A stretch of DNA of 64,000 nucleotides from Sedimenticola hydrogenitrophicus (GCF_029017505.1 NZ_JAQGEI010000002.1:124001-188000); one strand, 5' to 3'; shown: positions 10,001 through 18,454, numbered from the stretch's first letter. A program made the numbers and translations. The notes: generated by a model not told the origin, from the letters alone.

Positions 10001-10159
10001 GTGGGAGGAGGGCTGCCACCGTCCCCTGTACCCGTCCTCGTTGACGTGAATGGAGAAAAACGGCTTGGTATAGTAACTGGCACCTCGGTTCTAAAGCCCA
10101 CCCCACCAACCTTTGGACAAAGATTCCGCACCTTCTGGTACAAGGAAGAAATCGACTGA
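7010..10159 (+). CDS. pilY1: PilY1 tip adhesin / pilus biogenesis factor
   Basis: A 1049-residue secreted protein. ATG 7010 is chosen over an in-frame TTG at 6977 and ATG at 6998 because it has GGAG six bases upstream and begins a clear signal peptide (MKTKLRKILSFSALLLMTSP, cleavage near AIS). Residues about 20-330 resemble a von Willebrand A domain, but the metal site is degenerate (FVIDNTANW rather than D-x-S-x-S). Residues about 500-1040 are the PilY1 C-terminal propeller with a calcium-loop motif DLNGDGDHKD near residue 610. PilY1 works at the pilus tip in assembly, adhesion and surface sensing. It closes the operon. No pilY2 is seen. Confidence 0.92.
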   Translation: MKTKLRKILSFSALLLMTSPAISDDIDIFMNPGASSNALPNVLFVIDNTANWSRSVDGDAIFAPEITALKQVIDSLTDGTVNIGLMFFAEGGDTLTNTKGAYVRKAITTNDLASDDANSNGTMDLIELLDSLDRNNDKGDSARWATAMNEAYLYFTGGSPYSGTKDKADPAAFVGGTKTNNYIDPNTGQICANNYIIFISNGGPDNGENNDASDLLDILNGKQATDPIDLSPYARRQTIWSDEYARFMNATQDIVTYTIDVHPTTTGQGDDNSTLLASMASQGKGRCFAVGSAGVGACEFTGTDTLSGLVSAISSIIKDIQATNSVFASSALPVSVNVRGTNENQVYMGVFRPDENAKPLWYGNLKLFQLGFDTQLFLADKNGQKAQSPTTGFLVDDAVSFWTHASTYWAYHSEYTESDSPDGPIVEKGGVSQRQRDTYIAGTTRTAFTSCIAPCQLDSKPFNNTNVSTAALGAADDTERDAIINWILGTDNTTPAERTAGEVRPSIHGDVIHSTPAVVNFSRVNQIAGVNTVVSERFVTFYGSNDGTFRAVEGGTDDSKGIELWSFVPSEFLGGLKRIRDNTTLINVPSIPGDSNNKPYFFDGSIGVLATDLNGDGDHKDTVGGEAEKVHLFISLRRGGRYIYALDVTDPDDPVLLWQKGCNSAGTCDTGYAELGQTWSKPNVVPINLLTNSPNPGDTERTDVLVFGAGYAPLADDAWPAGTATQGRGILVVKAENGEVLWQAGPAPTGATHNVTVTDMLYSIPSDISVLTNTASNPSTADRAYVGDTGGNVWRLDMSNSDPNNWSIIKMASLAGKTTAETNDLSNTTTAGQHKRKFLFPPDIVLADGFDAILIGSGDREHPLDANEVYDIQSWATSALGGEIVDRFFMIKDTASTRTADDLVDVTDMSQSVDASSLGWFITLSEGEKVVSGSVTTSEATFFNTSQPPTATIDPNTCAGNLGIARFYAVNYANGDPVMDLDGVNGVNGVTDRSDEFVGGGLPPSPVPVLVDVNGEKRLGIVTGTSVLKPTPPTFGQRFRTFWYKEEID

Positions 10160-10331
10160 GTAAGTACTGATTTTGGATGCTCGATATCTCCCAGTAAAAT
10201 GGACCGCTGAACTTTGCCAAAAGCGAGGGTCAGCGGGTCTGTTATTGCTGGATGTTTTGGCGATATTACTAATCGCTGAAATTGACACTAAGATACTGAA
10301 ACACGCCGATTGGACGGGCAAACAGCGATCT

Positions 10332-10341
10332 GATTATAATC
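10332..10341. promoter_or_regulatory. GATTATAATC palindrome before the Fur-family gene
   Basis: A perfect 10-bp palindrome ends 7 bp before the ATG of the Fur paralogue. Its core resembles half of a PerR/Fur-type box (ATTATAAT). It could be an autoregulatory operator; this is inference from symmetry and position. Confidence 0.4.
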
Positions 10342-10348
10342 TGACTCC

Positions 10349-10780
10349 ATGAACCCAACCGATCCACACAACAGCGAACACCGCAAAAATATCGTGCAAC
10401 TGCTGCGCAGTCACGGTATCAGCCCGACAGTGCAGCGGGTGAAGATCGCCTCGACCATGTTGCTGCGCCCGCAGCACCTGTCGGCCGAGCAGGTGCTCAC
10501 CCTGACTAACCAGACAGGGCGTCCGGTCTCCAAGGCCACGGTCTACAATTCACTGGGGCTGTTTGCCCGCAAGGGATTGATTCGAGAGCTGTTTGTCGAT
10601 CAGGAGCGTGCTTTTTACGACTCCAGCACTCATCCGCACCACCACTTCTATAACCCACTGACCCAGGAGATCTGCGACATCGATCCGGAGTCAGTCAGTG
10701 TAAACCTCAATGCCCAACCGCCGGCCGACACCGAGATCAGCGGCATTGAGGTCGTTGTGCATCTCCGACCCAAGCAATAG
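10349..10780 (+). CDS. Fur-family regulator, Irr-like
   Basis: A 143-residue Fur-superfamily repressor. The N-terminal winged helix has GISPTVQRVKIASTML and VSKATVYNSLGLF-KGLI, the recognition region of the family. The dimer domain starts with HPHHHFYNPLTQEICDID, like the His-rich motif of Irr and unlike classical Fur. No CxxC zinc motif is present. Irr proteins respond to haem or iron status in alphaproteobacteria; the effector here is unknown. It stands alone after pilY1, with an own-promoter palindrome. The 220 bp after it hold no gene before the tRNA. Confidence 0.82.
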   Translation: MNPTDPHNSEHRKNIVQLLRSHGISPTVQRVKIASTMLLRPQHLSAEQVLTLTNQTGRPVSKATVYNSLGLFARKGLIRELFVDQERAFYDSSTHPHHHFYNPLTQEICDIDPESVSVNLNAQPPADTEISGIEVVVHLRPKQ

Positions 10781-11001
10781 CATCAAGAACTAAGGGTTGG
10801 AGTCGGGTCGAGGGTGGGTACCGAACTGGCAGGCGGAATCACCCGGCCCCGGATGATCACAGGGATTTTCTCCGAAACCCCCTATATTCCAGCCACTTAC
10901 CGAGCCAGTTAGCAGTTGTACCCGGAGCGACATTTCTTTATACTCCCGTTCCCTTTTCCGTTCGCAGATCCATGGTGTTATGGAACAGGGGCTCAGGATA
11001 C

Positions 11002-11077
11002 GCCACCCTAGCTCAGTTGGTAGAGCGCGTCACTCGTAATGATGAGGTCGCCGGTTCGATTCCGGCGGGTGGCTCCA
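11002..11077 (+). tRNA. tRNA-Thr (anticodon CGT)
   Basis: A complete 76-nt cloverleaf: acceptor GCCACCC/GGGTGGC, D arm GCTC-GAGC, anticodon stem CGTCA/TGATG with loop CTCGTAA (anticodon CGT), T arm GCCGG-TTCGATT-CCGGC and encoded TCCA end. It reads ACG threonine codons. No integrase or duplicated tRNA end was seen next to it. Confidence 0.95.
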
Positions 11078-11236
11078 TTCCCCTTAATACCCCCCCCCCA
11101 CGTTAAAAAACCCTGCTCGTCCCATGGAACTAAAGATTCCCAATATACCGCCGTTAATCTATTCCACATAAAGAGATCCGACCCCGAGTTGGACCGAATA
11201 GAGGGATCATCAAGATTCTCCAATGGAGGTAGCCCC

Positions 11237-13339
11237 GTGTTCAATACCATGAAAATCCGTCACAAGATCTGGGCAGGCTTTGCCGTGCTGCTGGTCATTA
11301 TCGCCGCCATTTCCATCCAGACCCTCAACAGCCTGGACAATGTGAAGCATTCGGTGGTGGAGATGGTGGAGATACGCCAGCCGACCGCCCTGCTCTCCAA
11401 GGAGCTTTCCGCCCGGGTCCACCAGACCGCCAGCGCGCTGGGGTTTTTCCTGTCAACCAAGGAGGAGAGCCACCGCAACGGTTTTCTGCAGGGGCAGCAG
11501 GAGTCAGAGGCACTGGTGAGTCAGCTGAAACAACTCCGGGCCGTCACCTCCGACAGCCAGTCCATGGCGCTGGTGGAGGGTCTCGCCGGGGATTTGGCGC
11601 GGTTCCGCACCCTGGGGGATCGCCTGCTCGATACCGCCACCAGCTATGAAAAGAACTTCCCGGGCATCGCCTTCGCCAATACCGACCTCAATCCCATGAG
11701 CCGCGTCATGGTCCAGCTCACCTCGCAGATGATCGCCTCGGAGCAGGAAGAGGAGGCCACCCCGGAACGCCGTGCCCTGCTGACCCAGTTCGCCGACCTG
11801 CGTTACGCCTGGAGTAACGTGATGAGCAGCATCCGCGGCTACCTGGCGTTTCGTTCCGAGGCTGTGACCAACGATCTCAAACTCTATATGGAGCGCACCG
11901 AACAACTGCTCTCCCGGCTGGCGGAACACGAGGATGAGCTGACCCTGGATCAGGCCGATTCACTGCAGCAGTTCCAGAGTCAACTGGTTACCTACCAGGC
12001 CAATATCGACAAGATGATGCAGATCCACGGTGGTGATCAGTGGCGCACCGATGCCTGGCTGGTGCGTAGCGAGGCGACCCCGCTGTTCCAGGAGATCGAC
12101 AATAAGCTCAACGCCCTGGAGTCGCTTCAGTCCAGCGCCATTACCGAGACCAACACCACGCTGGTCGATGAGACCAACCAGACCACCCTGACCGTTTCGC
12201 TGCTGATGGGAATCGGCCTGGTCATCGGTCTGTTCATGGCCTGGCTGATCAGCCGGGCGATCTGCAAGCCGCTTGGCGAAGTGGTGGAGGCGCTGGACGA
12301 CATCGCCCATGGCGAGGGGGATCTGACGCGTCGCCTGGAGAGCCGCACCCGGGACGAAATCGGCCACCTGGCACTGGCCTTCAATACCTTTATCGACAAG
12401 ATCCAGGCGCTGGTTCAGCACACCGCCAGCGCCACCGGACAGGTCATCAGCGCCGTCGCCGAGACCACCGAGAGCACCCGCAACATCAGCCGCATGGTGC
12501 TGGCGCAGGAGCAGGAGACCCAGCAGGTGGCGACCGCCATCCACGAGATGTCGGCCACCATCAGCGAAGTGGCCAGCAATGCGGCCAGTGCCTCGGAGGC
12601 GACCCGCTCGGCCACCCGGGAGGCCGCGGCCGGGCACAAGACGGTCGAGGAGACCGCCCGCTCGATCCAGTCGTTGCATCGCGAGATCACCAACGCGGCG
12701 CATGTCATCGGCCAGGTGGAGAAGAACAGTGAGGGCATCGGCAGTGTGCTGGATGTCATCAAGGGCATCGCCGAACAGACCAATCTGCTGGCATTGAACG
12801 CGGCCATCGAGGCGGCCCGGGCCGGCGAACAGGGCCGGGGATTCGCCGTGGTGGCCGACGAGGTGCGCAATCTGGCCACCCGCACCCAGGAGTCCGCCGG
12901 CGAGATCGAGGAGATGATCCGCAACCTGCAGCACAACACCCACCAGGCGGTGAAGGCGATGCAGAACGGCTGCGCCACGGCGGAAGAGAATGTGCAGCAG
13001 GCCAACAGCGCCCGCGCCTCCCTGGAAGCGATCAATGCCGCCATCGAGACCATCAACGCCATGAACCGGCAGATCGCCGTGGCCTCGGAACAGCAGAGCA
13101 GCGTATCCGAGGAGATCAACCGCTCGATCATCGCCATCAGCCATGAGAGCAAGAGCGCCGCCACCCTCTCCCAACAATCCATGAACACTACCGCCCATCT
13201 GGGACAGCTCGCCACGGAGTTGCAGCAGGTGGTGCAGCAGTTCAAGATCACTTCCGATGAGTCAGTTGCTTCACCACAGCCCACGGCTCCGGGCCGATCC
13301 ACAAACACCGCGGAGTGGGAGGAAGCACGGGTCGCCTGA
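11237..13339 (+). CDS. Methyl-accepting chemotaxis protein
   Basis: A 700-residue transmembrane chemoreceptor. GTG 11237 is chosen because GGAGGT lies six bases upstream; the frame is open further upstream through the tRNA but without a start signal. TM1 is at about residues 10-30, a periplasmic helical sensor domain at 35-315, TM2 at 318-340, HAMP at 340-392 ([16 protein letters not shown]) and the signalling hairpin to the end. The tip with [20 protein letters not shown] is at about residues 511-530. The C-terminus lacks a CheR-docking pentapeptide. No other chemotaxis genes are in the window. The ligand cannot be read. Confidence 0.95.
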   Translation: MFNTMKIRHKIWAGFAVLLVIIAAISIQTLNSLDNVKHSVVEMVEIRQPTALLSKELSARVHQTASALGFFLSTKEESHRNGFLQGQQESEALVSQLKQLRAVTSDSQSMALVEGLAGDLARFRTLGDRLLDTATSYEKNFPGIAFANTDLNPMSRVMVQLTSQMIASEQEEEATPERRALLTQFADLRYAWSNVMSSIRGYLAFRSEAVTNDLKLYMERTEQLLSRLAEHEDELTLDQADSLQQFQSQLVTYQANIDKMMQIHGGDQWRTDAWLVRSEATPLFQEIDNKLNALESLQSSAITETNTTLVDETNQTTLTVSLLMGIGLVIGLFMAWLISRAICKPLGEVVEALDDIAHGEGDLTRRLESRTRDEIGHLALAFNTFIDKIQALVQHTASATGQVISAVAETTESTRNISRMVLAQEQETQQVATAIHEMSATISEVASNAASASEATRSATREAAAGHKTVEETARSIQSLHREITNAAHVIGQVEKNSEGIGSVLDVIKGIAEQTNLLALNAAIEAARAGEQGRGFAVVADEVRNLATRTQESAGEIEEMIRNLQHNTHQAVKAMQNGCATAEENVQQANSARASLEAINAAIETINAMNRQIAVASEQQSSVSEEINRSIIAISHESKSAATLSQQSMNTTAHLGQLATELQQVVQQFKITSDESVASPQPTAPGRSTNTAEWEEARVA

Positions 13340-13374
13340 CGGCGCGGGGGAACCTGACCGGTTATGAATGTCCC

Positions 13375-13451
13375 GTAGGGGTAGGCCCCCGTGCCTACCC
13401 TTTTCTCGCGTGCCCCGAAACATCGGGCAACCACGGGGGATTGCCCCTACG
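13375..13451. repeat. Dispersed palindromic repeat, GTAGGGGCAGGCCCC family
   Basis: A single copy of the same inverted-repeat unit that is arrayed at 29190-29550: GTAGGGGTAGGCCCCCGTGC on the left, and ATTGCCCCTAC on the right, with GGGCAACCACGGGGG between. It is a REP-like, hairpin-forming intergenic element between the chemoreceptor and the QueD-like gene, whose gap (13340-13567) holds nothing else. Confidence 0.75.
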
Positions 13452-13567
13452 CCCATGGAGGCCCAAAGCCGCTCCCGGAGGATTCTACCGCCGGATTTGC
13501 AGGGCTTGCCTGTGCCGACAAAGCCTGCAAAGATGCTCGCCCTGACACGGCGACTACCGGAACCACG

Positions 13568-14425
13568 ATGACTACCACACTGTTTGTTAACCGGCTGACG
13601 GTAATGGACTTCTCCTATCTGGATCCCGTGGCGGGCCTGCTGGGAGAGAGCTGGCTGGTGGATATCGAACTGGACGGGTCACTCGATCATCAAGGCATGG
13701 TGCTCGACTTCGGCGAGGTGAAAAAGCAGGTCAAGCGCTGTATAGACGAAGAGTTCGATCATCGCCTGCTGGTCCCGGCCCGCTATCCGCACTGCCGGGT
13801 ACAACAGCAGGAGCACCGCTGTGACATCCACTTTCAACTGGCATCCGGGGAGACCCTGCTGCATAGCGGCCCCAACAGCGCCATTGCGCTCATTCCGGCC
13901 GAGAAAATCACCGAAGAGAGCCTGATTCGGGCCATCATCGACCAGCTGCGGCCGCGGCTGCCGGACAATATCCAGGAGCTGCGCCTGCGGCTCTACGCAG
14001 AACCGATCGAGGGCGCCTGGTACCGCTACAGCCACGGCCTGAAACACCACGCCGGCAACTGCCAGCGCATCGCCCATGGCCACCGCTCGCGCATCACCAT
14101 CTATCGCAATGGCGAACGGGACCAGGCACTGGAGTCCGCCTGGGCAGAGCGCTGGCGGGATATCTATATCGGCACCCTCAGTGACCTGCAGGAGTCCGTC
14201 CAGCAGCAGGGGCAGGCCTTCTACCGCTTCGGCTACACCGCCAATCAGGGGCTGTTCCGGCTGGAACTCCCGAGTCAGCGCTGCTACCTGATCGACAGCG
14301 ATTCAACGGTGGAGAATCTGGCCCAGCATATTGCCGATGTACTGAAACGGGAACATCCTGAAGATACATTCCGGGTGGAGGCGTTCGAAGGGGTGGACAA
14401 GGGGGCCATCGGGCATAGCCCGTAG
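13568..14425 (+). CDS. 6-carboxytetrahydropterin synthase / PTPS-family protein (double length)
   Basis: A 285-residue protein from ATG 13568, twice the length of QueD. The second half carries the pterin-synthase signature: Cys at about 165 followed by HGH (CQRIAHGHRSRITIYRNG, key residues C-HGH), so this half is likely the catalytic PTPS/QueD domain. The first half looks like a second, degenerate copy of the fold. QueD makes 6-carboxytetrahydropterin for queuosine and other deazapurines. Longer PTPS-like proteins of this kind occur in gammaproteobacteria without a proven role. It stands alone. Confidence 0.75.
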   Translation: MTTTLFVNRLTVMDFSYLDPVAGLLGESWLVDIELDGSLDHQGMVLDFGEVKKQVKRCIDEEFDHRLLVPARYPHCRVQQQEHRCDIHFQLASGETLLHSGPNSAIALIPAEKITEESLIRAIIDQLRPRLPDNIQELRLRLYAEPIEGAWYRYSHGLKHHAGNCQRIAHGHRSRITIYRNGERDQALESAWAERWRDIYIGTLSDLQESVQQQGQAFYRFGYTANQGLFRLELPSQRCYLIDSDSTVENLAQHIADVLKREHPEDTFRVEAFEGVDKGAIGHSP

Positions 14426-14460
14426 GCGGCGCCGGGCGCGGCGATGCGCATCATTCATGA

Positions 14461-14492
14461 TCGATGCGGTTCGTTCCACTCACCGCATCCCA
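14461..14492. repeat. Half copy of GATGCGGTTCG...CACCGCATCC repeat
   Basis: GATGCGGTTCGTTCCACTCA then CCGCATCC matches one arm of the palindrome at 25375-25457. It is a dispersed intergenic repeat, here unpaired. Confidence 0.6.
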
Positions 14493-14510
14493 CAAAAAAC
14501 CACTGTGGAA

Positions 14511-14535
14511 GAGCCGCCCCGGGGGGGGCTTTTGC
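14511..14535 (+). terminator. Possible intrinsic terminator
   Basis: A GC-rich hairpin (AGCCGCCCC against GGGGGGGCT) is followed by TTTTG. It lies between the convergent QueD-like and dihydroorotase genes and would best serve the plus-strand gene. Confidence 0.5.
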
Positions 14536-14549
14536 GGTGCCAAATCCCC

Positions 14550-15887
14550 TCAGCGGTCGAATTCCAGTCGCTGTCCTAATACCCCATCGTTGACCCGGCC
14601 GTTGTGATAGGCAATCTGCCCGTTGACGAAGGTGGTGGCAATGCGCGAGCGCAGCCGCTCCCCCTCCATCGGCGACCAGCCGCACTTGTAGAGCACGTCG
14701 CGGCGCTCCACCCGGGTGGGGTTGTTCAGCTCCACCAGCGCCAGATCCGCCCAGTAGCCCTCGCGCAGGTAACCGCGCTGACTGACATTGAACAGGCGCG
14801 CCGGGGCATGGCTGGTCTTCTCCACCAGCTGTTCCAGCGTGATCAGGCGGTCGTGGTAGAGCTCGAACATCATCGGCAACGCCCACTGCACCAGCGGCAG
14901 ACCGGCCGGTGACTTGAAATAGCTCTCGAGTTTTTCGTCCAGGGTGTGAGGGGCATGATCGGTGGCCACCACGTCGATGCGGCCGTCCACCAGCGCCTTG
15001 CGCAGGGCGTCCCGGTCGGACCTGGCCTTCACCGCCGGGTTGCACTTGATGAAACTCCCCTTGCGCGCGTAGTCCCTGTCGTCGAAATAGAGGTGATGCA
15101 CGCAGGCCTCGGCGGTGATGCGCTTGCCGTCCGGCGGTCCGGGCTGGAACAGCTCCAGTTCCCGTGCCGTGGTCAGGTGCAGCACGTGCAGCCGGGTATC
15201 GTGTTTCTTGGCCAGCTCTACCGCCATGGATGAGGAGAGGTAGCACGCCTCGGCGCTGCGGATCTTGGGATGGCACTCGATCGGCACATCCTCGCCGTAC
15301 TTCTCCCGGTAGGCCTGCTCCAGCCGCTGGATGGTCGGGGTATCCTCGCAGTGGGTGGCGATGAGAATGGGCGCATCCCGGAAGATCGCCTCCAGGGCCG
15401 ATTCACTGTTCACCAGCATGTTGCCGGTGGAGGCCCCCATGAACACCTTGATCCCGCACGCCTGTTTCGGATCCAGGGCCACCAGCTCCTCCAGATTGTC
15501 GTTGGTGGCGCCGAGGTAGAAGGCGTGGTTGGCCAGCGACCGGTCGGCCGCCAGGGCGTATTTCGCTTCCAGTGCCGACCGCGTGGTGGTCTGCGGGTTG
15601 GTATTGGGCATATCCATGAAACTGGTGATACCGCCGGCCACCGCCGCCCGGGACTCGCTGCGCATATCCCCCTTGTGGGTGGCCCCCGGCTCCCGGAAAT
15701 GGACCTGATCGTCGATCATGCCGGGGATCAGGGTGCGGCCCTCGGCATCCAGCACCCGGGTCTGCCCGGACGCGGCGATCTCGGGAGATATCTGCTCGAT
15801 CCGGCCGTTGCGGATCAGCAGATCGCCTTCCAGGATCCGCCCGTCGTTCACCATGGATGCGTTTTTGATCAGGATTTGTTCGGCCAT
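14550..15887 (-). CDS. pyrC: Dihydroorotase (class I-like, 445 residues)
   Basis: Zinc amidohydrolase of pyrimidine synthesis that closes carbamoyl aspartate to dihydroorotate. Marks: IDDQVHFREPG near residue 60, GIKVFMGASTGNM with the probable carbamylated Lys, ATHCED, LHVLHL and VATDHAPH with the catalytic Asp. The first His of the usual HxH pair is Gln (QVH); I recall this variant from a recognised subfamily. A relative such as allantoinase or an inactive homologue is less likely because the remaining motifs are intact. Monocistronic; the upstream region carries two hairpin repeats. Confidence 0.88.
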   Translation of the reverse strand: MAEQILIKNASMVNDGRILEGDLLIRNGRIEQISPEIAASGQTRVLDAEGRTLIPGMIDDQVHFREPGATHKGDMRSESRAAVAGGITSFMDMPNTNPQTTTRSALEAKYALAADRSLANHAFYLGATNDNLEELVALDPKQACGIKVFMGASTGNMLVNSESALEAIFRDAPILIATHCEDTPTIQRLEQAYREKYGEDVPIECHPKIRSAEACYLSSSMAVELAKKHDTRLHVLHLTTARELELFQPGPPDGKRITAEACVHHLYFDDRDYARKGSFIKCNPAVKARSDRDALRKALVDGRIDVVATDHAPHTLDEKLESYFKSPAGLPLVQWALPMMFELYHDRLITLEQLVEKTSHAPARLFNVSQRGYLREGYWADLALVELNNPTRVERRDVLYKCGWSPMEGERLRSRIATTFVNGQIAYHNGRVNDGVLGQRLEFDR

Positions 15888-15925
15888 AGATTACTCTTAG
15901 TGATTCGGTAGTTAATTGATCCCAC

Positions 15926-15996
15926 GGGGTCGGAGTCAAATTGGGTGAGGCGTTACGGTCAAACCCGGCCGGTTAACTCAATTTGACTCCGACCCC
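15926..15996. repeat. 18-bp perfect inverted repeat (REP-like)
   Basis: GGGGTCGGAGTCAAATTG and its exact complement CAATTTGACTCCGACCCC flank a 35 bp spacer. Sequences of the type GGGGTCGGAGT(C)AAATT are, as I recall, common as REP elements tied to REP-associated tyrosine transposases. No such transposase is in the window. Confidence 0.7.
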
Positions 15997-16036
15997 TGTG
16001 CCACACTAGCACTACTTCAATTTGATAAAGTATTTT

Positions 16037-16108
16037 CGTAGGGTGGATAAGCCGGTAGGCGCATCCACCATTGCTGCGGTGGATGCGCTGTCGCTTATCC
16101 ACCCTACG
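16037..16108. repeat. Hairpin repeat, GGGTGGATAAGC family
   Basis: A near-perfect palindrome: CGTAGGGTGGATAAGC pairs with GCTTATCCACCCTACG, and GCGCATCCACC pairs with GGTGGATGCGC inside. Half copies of the same element are clustered at 18455-18690. It lies between gloB and pyrC. Confidence 0.8.
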
Positions 16109-16139
16109 AAACTATCGTTGCATAAACGACAGGGGAGAT

Positions 16140-16919
16140 TTAATCATACTCCCGGTCCTTCCAGCGGCGGATTGCGGTGAACACCTCGGCCCCACTGCCC
16201 AGGGCGTGGCCGACATAGCGCTCGGCCGCCGCCTGAACCGCCGGGGTGCCCACCCGCAGGAACGGATTGGTCTCCAACTCGGTCTGCAAGATGGAGGGCA
16301 CCGTGTTCTCCCCCTGCGCCAGCAGCGCCTTTACCTCCTGTTCTCGCCGCAGGATAGCCTCGCTCTCCGGCTCCACCCATTTGGCGAACCCCAGGTTGGC
16401 CAGGGTGTACTCGTGGGCGCAGTAGACCAGGGTATCGGCCGGCAGGGCCGCGATCCGTTGCAATGATGCGTGCATTTGCTCATGGGTGCCGCCGAATATC
16501 CCCCCGCAACCGGCCGAGAACAGGGTATCGCCACAGAACAGCAGCCCCTCGCCGAAGTAGGCGATATGGCCTTCGGTGTGGCCAGGCACCTCCAGCACGG
16601 TGAAATCGGCCTGCAGCCCGGGAATCTCTGGGTGCTCGCCCTCTTTCACGCGCACCTTGATGCCGCGGATGGGCTCATTCGCCGGACCCAGCACGGCAAT
16701 CCCGGGAAAGGCGAACTGCAGGTCCATCACCCCGCCGGTGTGATCGATATGCTTGTGGGTAATCAGGATCGCGCTCAGACGCAACCCGCGCTGTTCCAGC
16801 CAGGCCAGCACCGGGGCGCTCTCTCCCGGGTCCACGGCGACCGCCGTCTCGCTGCCGGGGTTGTGTAGCATCCAGATAAAGTTGTCCTTGAATGCCTTGA
16901 CGGGGGTAACTTCCAACAT
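16140..16919 (-). CDS. gloB: Hydroxyacylglutathione hydrolase (glyoxalase II)
   Basis: A 259-residue metallo-beta-lactamase-fold enzyme that hydrolyses S-lactoylglutathione to lactate and glutathione. The metal motif is THKHIDH at residues 54-60; further ligands lie in VPGHTEGH and FCGDTLFSAGCG. The substrate-binding Tyr/Lys region CAHEYTLANLGFA is present. It lies 18 bp downstream of hisI on the same strand and is probably cotranscribed. Confidence 0.93.
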   Translation of the reverse strand: MLEVTPVKAFKDNFIWMLHNPGSETAVAVDPGESAPVLAWLEQRGLRLSAILITHKHIDHTGGVMDLQFAFPGIAVLGPANEPIRGIKVRVKEGEHPEIPGLQADFTVLEVPGHTEGHIAYFGEGLLFCGDTLFSAGCGGIFGGTHEQMHASLQRIAALPADTLVYCAHEYTLANLGFAKWVEPESEAILRREQEVKALLAQGENTVPSILQTELETNPFLRVGTPAVQAAAERYVGHALGSGAEVFTAIRRWKDREYD

Positions 16920-16937
16920 AGTCCGAATTTCCGTTGC

Positions 16938-17363
16938 TTACTTTCCGTAGAGTGTTTCCGGATCGATCAGCGGTTCGCTCACCACCTCAACCCGGTCGCC
17001 GCGTACCGCATTATAGAAACAGCTGCGCCGTCCGGTATGGCAGGCCGGACCGGTCTGATCGACCAGCAGTAAAATGGTATCGCCGTCGCAGTCGAAACGC
17101 ATATCCTTGAGAATCTGCACCTGACCGGACGATTCACCCTTACGCCACAGTTTCTGACGTGAGCGGGACCAGTAGCAGACCCGCCCCTTTTCCAGGGTCT
17201 CATCCAGCGACACGCGGTTCATCCAGGCCATCATCAGCACCTCGCCGGTGTCGTGTTGCTGGGCGATCGCCGGGATCAGTCCGTCACTGTTATACGGCAG
17301 GCCATCCAGCACCTGCTGCAGCGGCAAGCCCTCGCCCAGCTTGAACTTTTCACTTTCTTTCAT
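16938..17363 (-). CDS. hisI: Phosphoribosyl-AMP cyclohydrolase
   Basis: Third step of histidine synthesis: ring opening of PR-AMP. 141 residues from ATG 17363, a normal length for the stand-alone enzyme. Zinc and magnesium motifs are visible (FDCDGDTILLLVDQTGPACH and SCFYN). The frame stays open upstream through two tandem copies of a dispersed repeat, which would add about 64 residues of repeat-coded sequence; the short start is preferred because it matches the family. The repeat abuts the start codon exactly. Confidence 0.93.
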   Translation of the reverse strand: MKESEKFKLGEGLPLQQVLDGLPYNSDGLIPAIAQQHDTGEVLMMAWMNRVSLDETLEKGRVCYWSRSRQKLWRKGESSGQVQILKDMRFDCDGDTILLLVDQTGPACHTGRRSCFYNAVRGDRVEVVSEPLIDPETLYGK

Positions 17364-17515
17364 ACGGCACATCCCTGTGCCGCACCCTGACGGGCGGCCT
17401 GCGGCCGTGAAAATTGTCTCTCCTGCCAATTTTTCATGCGCCAGGCACATCCCTGTGCCGCACCCTGACGGGCGGCCTGCGGCCGTGAAAATTGTCTCTC
17501 CTGCCAATTTTTCAT
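17364..17515 (-). repeat. Two tandem copies of a 75-80 bp start-codon-abutting repeat
   Basis: Read on the minus strand, each unit begins ATGAAAAATTGGCAGG, contains the hairpin GGCACA-ggga-TGTGCC near its end, and the second copy finishes at the hisI ATG. A third copy lies on the plus strand at 55546-55619 and also ends exactly at a start codon. The hairpin loop holds a GGGA that could act as a ribosome-binding site. The units are open in frame with hisI. Confidence 0.85.
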
Positions 17516-17668
17516 CATACAGTCCAATCACATTACTTAGTCTCAGGGAAATCATACCACCGATGCGATGCCATCATGTACCCCGGGGAGGAGGGTGTGA
17601 CGGATGCCTTATGCGGAAACGGGGTGGTATACTTCAACACAGGTAATCCCCACCAGGAATCAGGGCCA

Positions 17669-18100
17669 GTGACCGAATACACATCAAAGCTGAAACAGGC
17701 CGGACTCAAGGTCACCCTGCCACGACTCAAGATCCTCGAGATCCTGAGTCAGGGCGAGGGGCAACACGCCAGCGCCGAGGATATCTACAAAATACTGCTG
17801 AGCCAGGATGAGGACATCGGTGTCGCCACCATCTATCGCGTCCTGACCCAGTGCGAGCAGGCCGGGCTGGTGAAGCGTCACCAGTTCGAGGGTGGGAGGG
17901 CGGTATTCGAGATCGCCGAGGGCGACCACCACGATCACATCATCTGCGTGCGTTGCGGCCTGGTGAAGGAGTTCAACGACGACACCATTGAAGTGCGCCA
18001 GCGCCAGATCGCCGAGAAGGCGGGATTCAGGCTGGCCGAACACAACATGACCCTGTACGGACTCTGCAAGGCATGCCGGAAGCTGGCGGAGGAACGGTAG
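17669..18100 (+). CDS. fur: Ferric uptake regulator
   Basis: A 143-residue global iron repressor. GTG 17669 gives the standard N-terminus (LKQAGLKVTLPRLKIL). The DNA-binding helix region is ASAEDIYKILLSQ-EDIGVATIYRVL. The metal sites are complete: DHHDHIICVRCG (His cluster and CxxC) and a second CKAC at the C-terminus. Contrast with the Irr-like paralogue at 10349. DUF1820 follows after 13 bp. Confidence 0.96.
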   Translation: MTEYTSKLKQAGLKVTLPRLKILEILSQGEGQHASAEDIYKILLSQDEDIGVATIYRVLTQCEQAGLVKRHQFEGGRAVFEIAEGDHHDHIICVRCGLVKEFNDDTIEVRQRQIAEKAGFRLAEHNMTLYGLCKACRKLAEER

Positions 18101-18113
18101 GTCGCCCCCCAAT

Positions 18114-18443
18114 ATGCATATATTCAGAGTTTCCTTCATCAACCAGGGCAAGATCTACCAGCTCTATGCCGAATCGGTAAAGCAGGCGGAGGTGTTCGGT
18201 TTTATCGAGATCCGCAATCTGATATTCGGCGAAGCCAGCGGCCTGGTGATCGACCCCTCGGAAGAGAAACTGAAGAACGAGTTCAGTGGCGTGAGCCGCA
18301 CCCTGGTGCCGATGCATGCCATCATCCGCGTGGACGAGGTGGAGAAGCGCGGCCAGTGCAAGATCATGGAGCTGGATGCAAACGCCAACATCACCCCCTT
18401 CCCCAGCCCCTATTACCGGCCCGACAAGGGTTCCGACAGTTAA
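18114..18443 (+). CDS. DUF1820 family protein
   Basis: A 109-residue protein of a family restricted largely to proteobacteria. Typical stretches are MHIFRVSFINQGKIYQLYA, LVIDPSEEKLKNEF and VPMHAIIRVDEVEK. No catalytic motif, signal peptide or membrane segment is visible. Function unknown. It is probably cotranscribed with fur. Confidence 0.85.
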   Translation: MHIFRVSFINQGKIYQLYAESVKQAEVFGFIEIRNLIFGEASGLVIDPSEEKLKNEFSGVSRTLVPMHAIIRVDEVEKRGQCKIMELDANANITPFPSPYYRPDKGSDS

Positions 18444-18454
18444 CCCGTCAGCGC

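Noticed and set aside
11002-11077. tRNA-Thr as an island attachment site
   Set aside because: No integrase, no repeated tRNA 3' end and no compositional shift begin at the tRNA.
17364-17555. N-terminal extension of HisI
   Set aside because: The extension consists entirely of two copies of a dispersed repeat and exceeds the family length; the internal ATG matches other HisI proteins.
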